From NCBI GenBank assembly GCA_035623615.1, contig DASPTB010000032.1:1-6279 (forward strand): a DNA stretch of 6,279 nucleotides, in the 5' to 3' direction. A program made the position numbers and the translations under genes. Below the pieces are notes generated by a model. The model had not been told where the DNA came from. It did no database searches and saw only the letters and a list, made by a program, of their open reading frames with translations. Each line of letters opens with the position of its first letter. Within the stretch, counting starts at the first letter, position 1. Source of the stretch: DASPTB01 sp035623615 (lineage in GTDB: Bacteria > Actinomycetota > UBA4738). Shown in pieces: positions 6,037-6,279 of this stretch.

Positions 6037-6279
6037 TCAGCCGGTCCAGCCGTTTCCCGGCCGCTCGAACCACACGTGCACCTGTCCTGTTCCCACCGAC
6101 GCCTCGTACTCGCTGAACAGCTCACCCGGTGCCGTGCACGCCCGTCCTCCGAGGGATGCGGCCATCATCAGGTAGTGCCCGAAGTGCCCCTCCGGGTGCG
6201 CTCCCTTGTACGACGGCATGCCGTCGATGACGCCCGCGTGGTTTCCCTTCTTCATCATGTCGAGGACGTTCATGTCCGC
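6037..6279 (-). CDS. C-terminal part of an unidentified protein, possibly class III extradiol dioxygenase-like (runs off the right edge)
   Basis: Eighty codons are open from the right edge to a TGA at 6037-6039. An ATG occurs at 6273, but it is only 6 nt from the edge and the frame is open before it, so the gene most likely continues upstream. Visible segments include VLDMMKKGNHAGVIDGMP, then HPEGHFGHYLMMAASLGG, then GELFSEYEASVGTGQVHVWF. A small acidic/basic helix, a His-containing helix ending in a double Gly and a final beta strand are reminiscent of the C-terminal end of LigB-like (class III) extradiol dioxygenases, but no metal ligands or complete motif can be checked, so this is a tentative fold impression only. 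It stops 25 bp before the permease start on the same strand and is probably co-transcribed with it. If it is a ring-cleavage-like enzyme, the permease may import a related aromatic or amine compound, which is speculation. Confidence 0.6.
   Translation of the reverse strand, partial: ADMNVLDMMKKGNHAGVIDGMPSYKGAHPEGHFGHYLMMAASLGGRACTAPGELFSEYEASVGTGQVHVWFERPGNGWTG

Noticed and set aside
4887..6116. A 409-codon plus-strand open frame antisense to the permease.
   Set aside because: It is made of charged repeats (Asp, Arg, Glu, Gln) that arise from reading hydrophobic codons on the opposite strand; no ribosome binding site or domain.
6037..6273. A complete small protein of 78 residues starting at the ATG at 6273.
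   Set aside because: The frame continues to the window edge and too little upstream sequence is present to show a ribosome binding site; a truncated larger gene is more likely.

Overview
This is a GC-rich window, compact and densely coding, with strong G/C preference at third codon positions, so the antisense and shifted frames stay open for long stretches. It suggests a high-GC actinobacterium or a relative: there is an F420-type luciferase-like oxidoreductase, an SRPBCC protein of a type common in actinobacteria, a soluble class-I-like P450, GTG starts, and a gene pair that appears to lack 5' leaders. No rRNA, tRNA, CRISPR array, insertion sequence or phage gene is visible. The taxonomic placement is inference.

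Layout. On the minus strand at the left edge lies the start of a dienelactone-hydrolase-like gene (172 to beyond 1). It follows a HAD-superfamily hydrolase (943-182) by 9 bp, so the two look co-transcribed. Divergent from the HAD gene, only 27 bp away, is an SRPBCC gene on the plus strand (971-1420). It converges on a cytochrome P450 on the minus strand (2654-1479), and a strong GC hairpin at 1448-1483 fills the junction. The P450 is divergent from a classical SDR on the plus strand (2758-3555), with a 103-bp intergenic region that must hold both promoters. The SDR ends 3 bp from the end of a minus-strand cluster that, in transcription order, contains the end of an unidentified protein (6279-6037, possibly a class III extradiol-dioxygenase-like C-terminus), an APC-type amino acid/polyamine permease (6011-4533) and an F420-type LLM oxidoreductase (about 4491-3559).

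How the genes may work together. The content (permease, LLM oxidoreductase, SDR, P450, dienelactone-hydrolase-like protein, possible ring-cleavage-like protein) is typical of an oxidative catabolic or xenobiotic-handling neighbourhood in a soil or marine actinobacterium. The substrate cannot be read from the sequence. No ferredoxin or ferredoxin reductase partner for the P450 is visible here.

I did not find a clearly new system. The most distinctive points are: a P450 I-helix without the usual Thr and a C-helix without the usual His; an LLM oxidoreductase whose homology-supported N-terminus begins at a GTT codon with no standard start nearby; a HAD protein lacking the second Asp of motif I; and two divergent promoter regions where back-to-back -10-like elements share a TA step.
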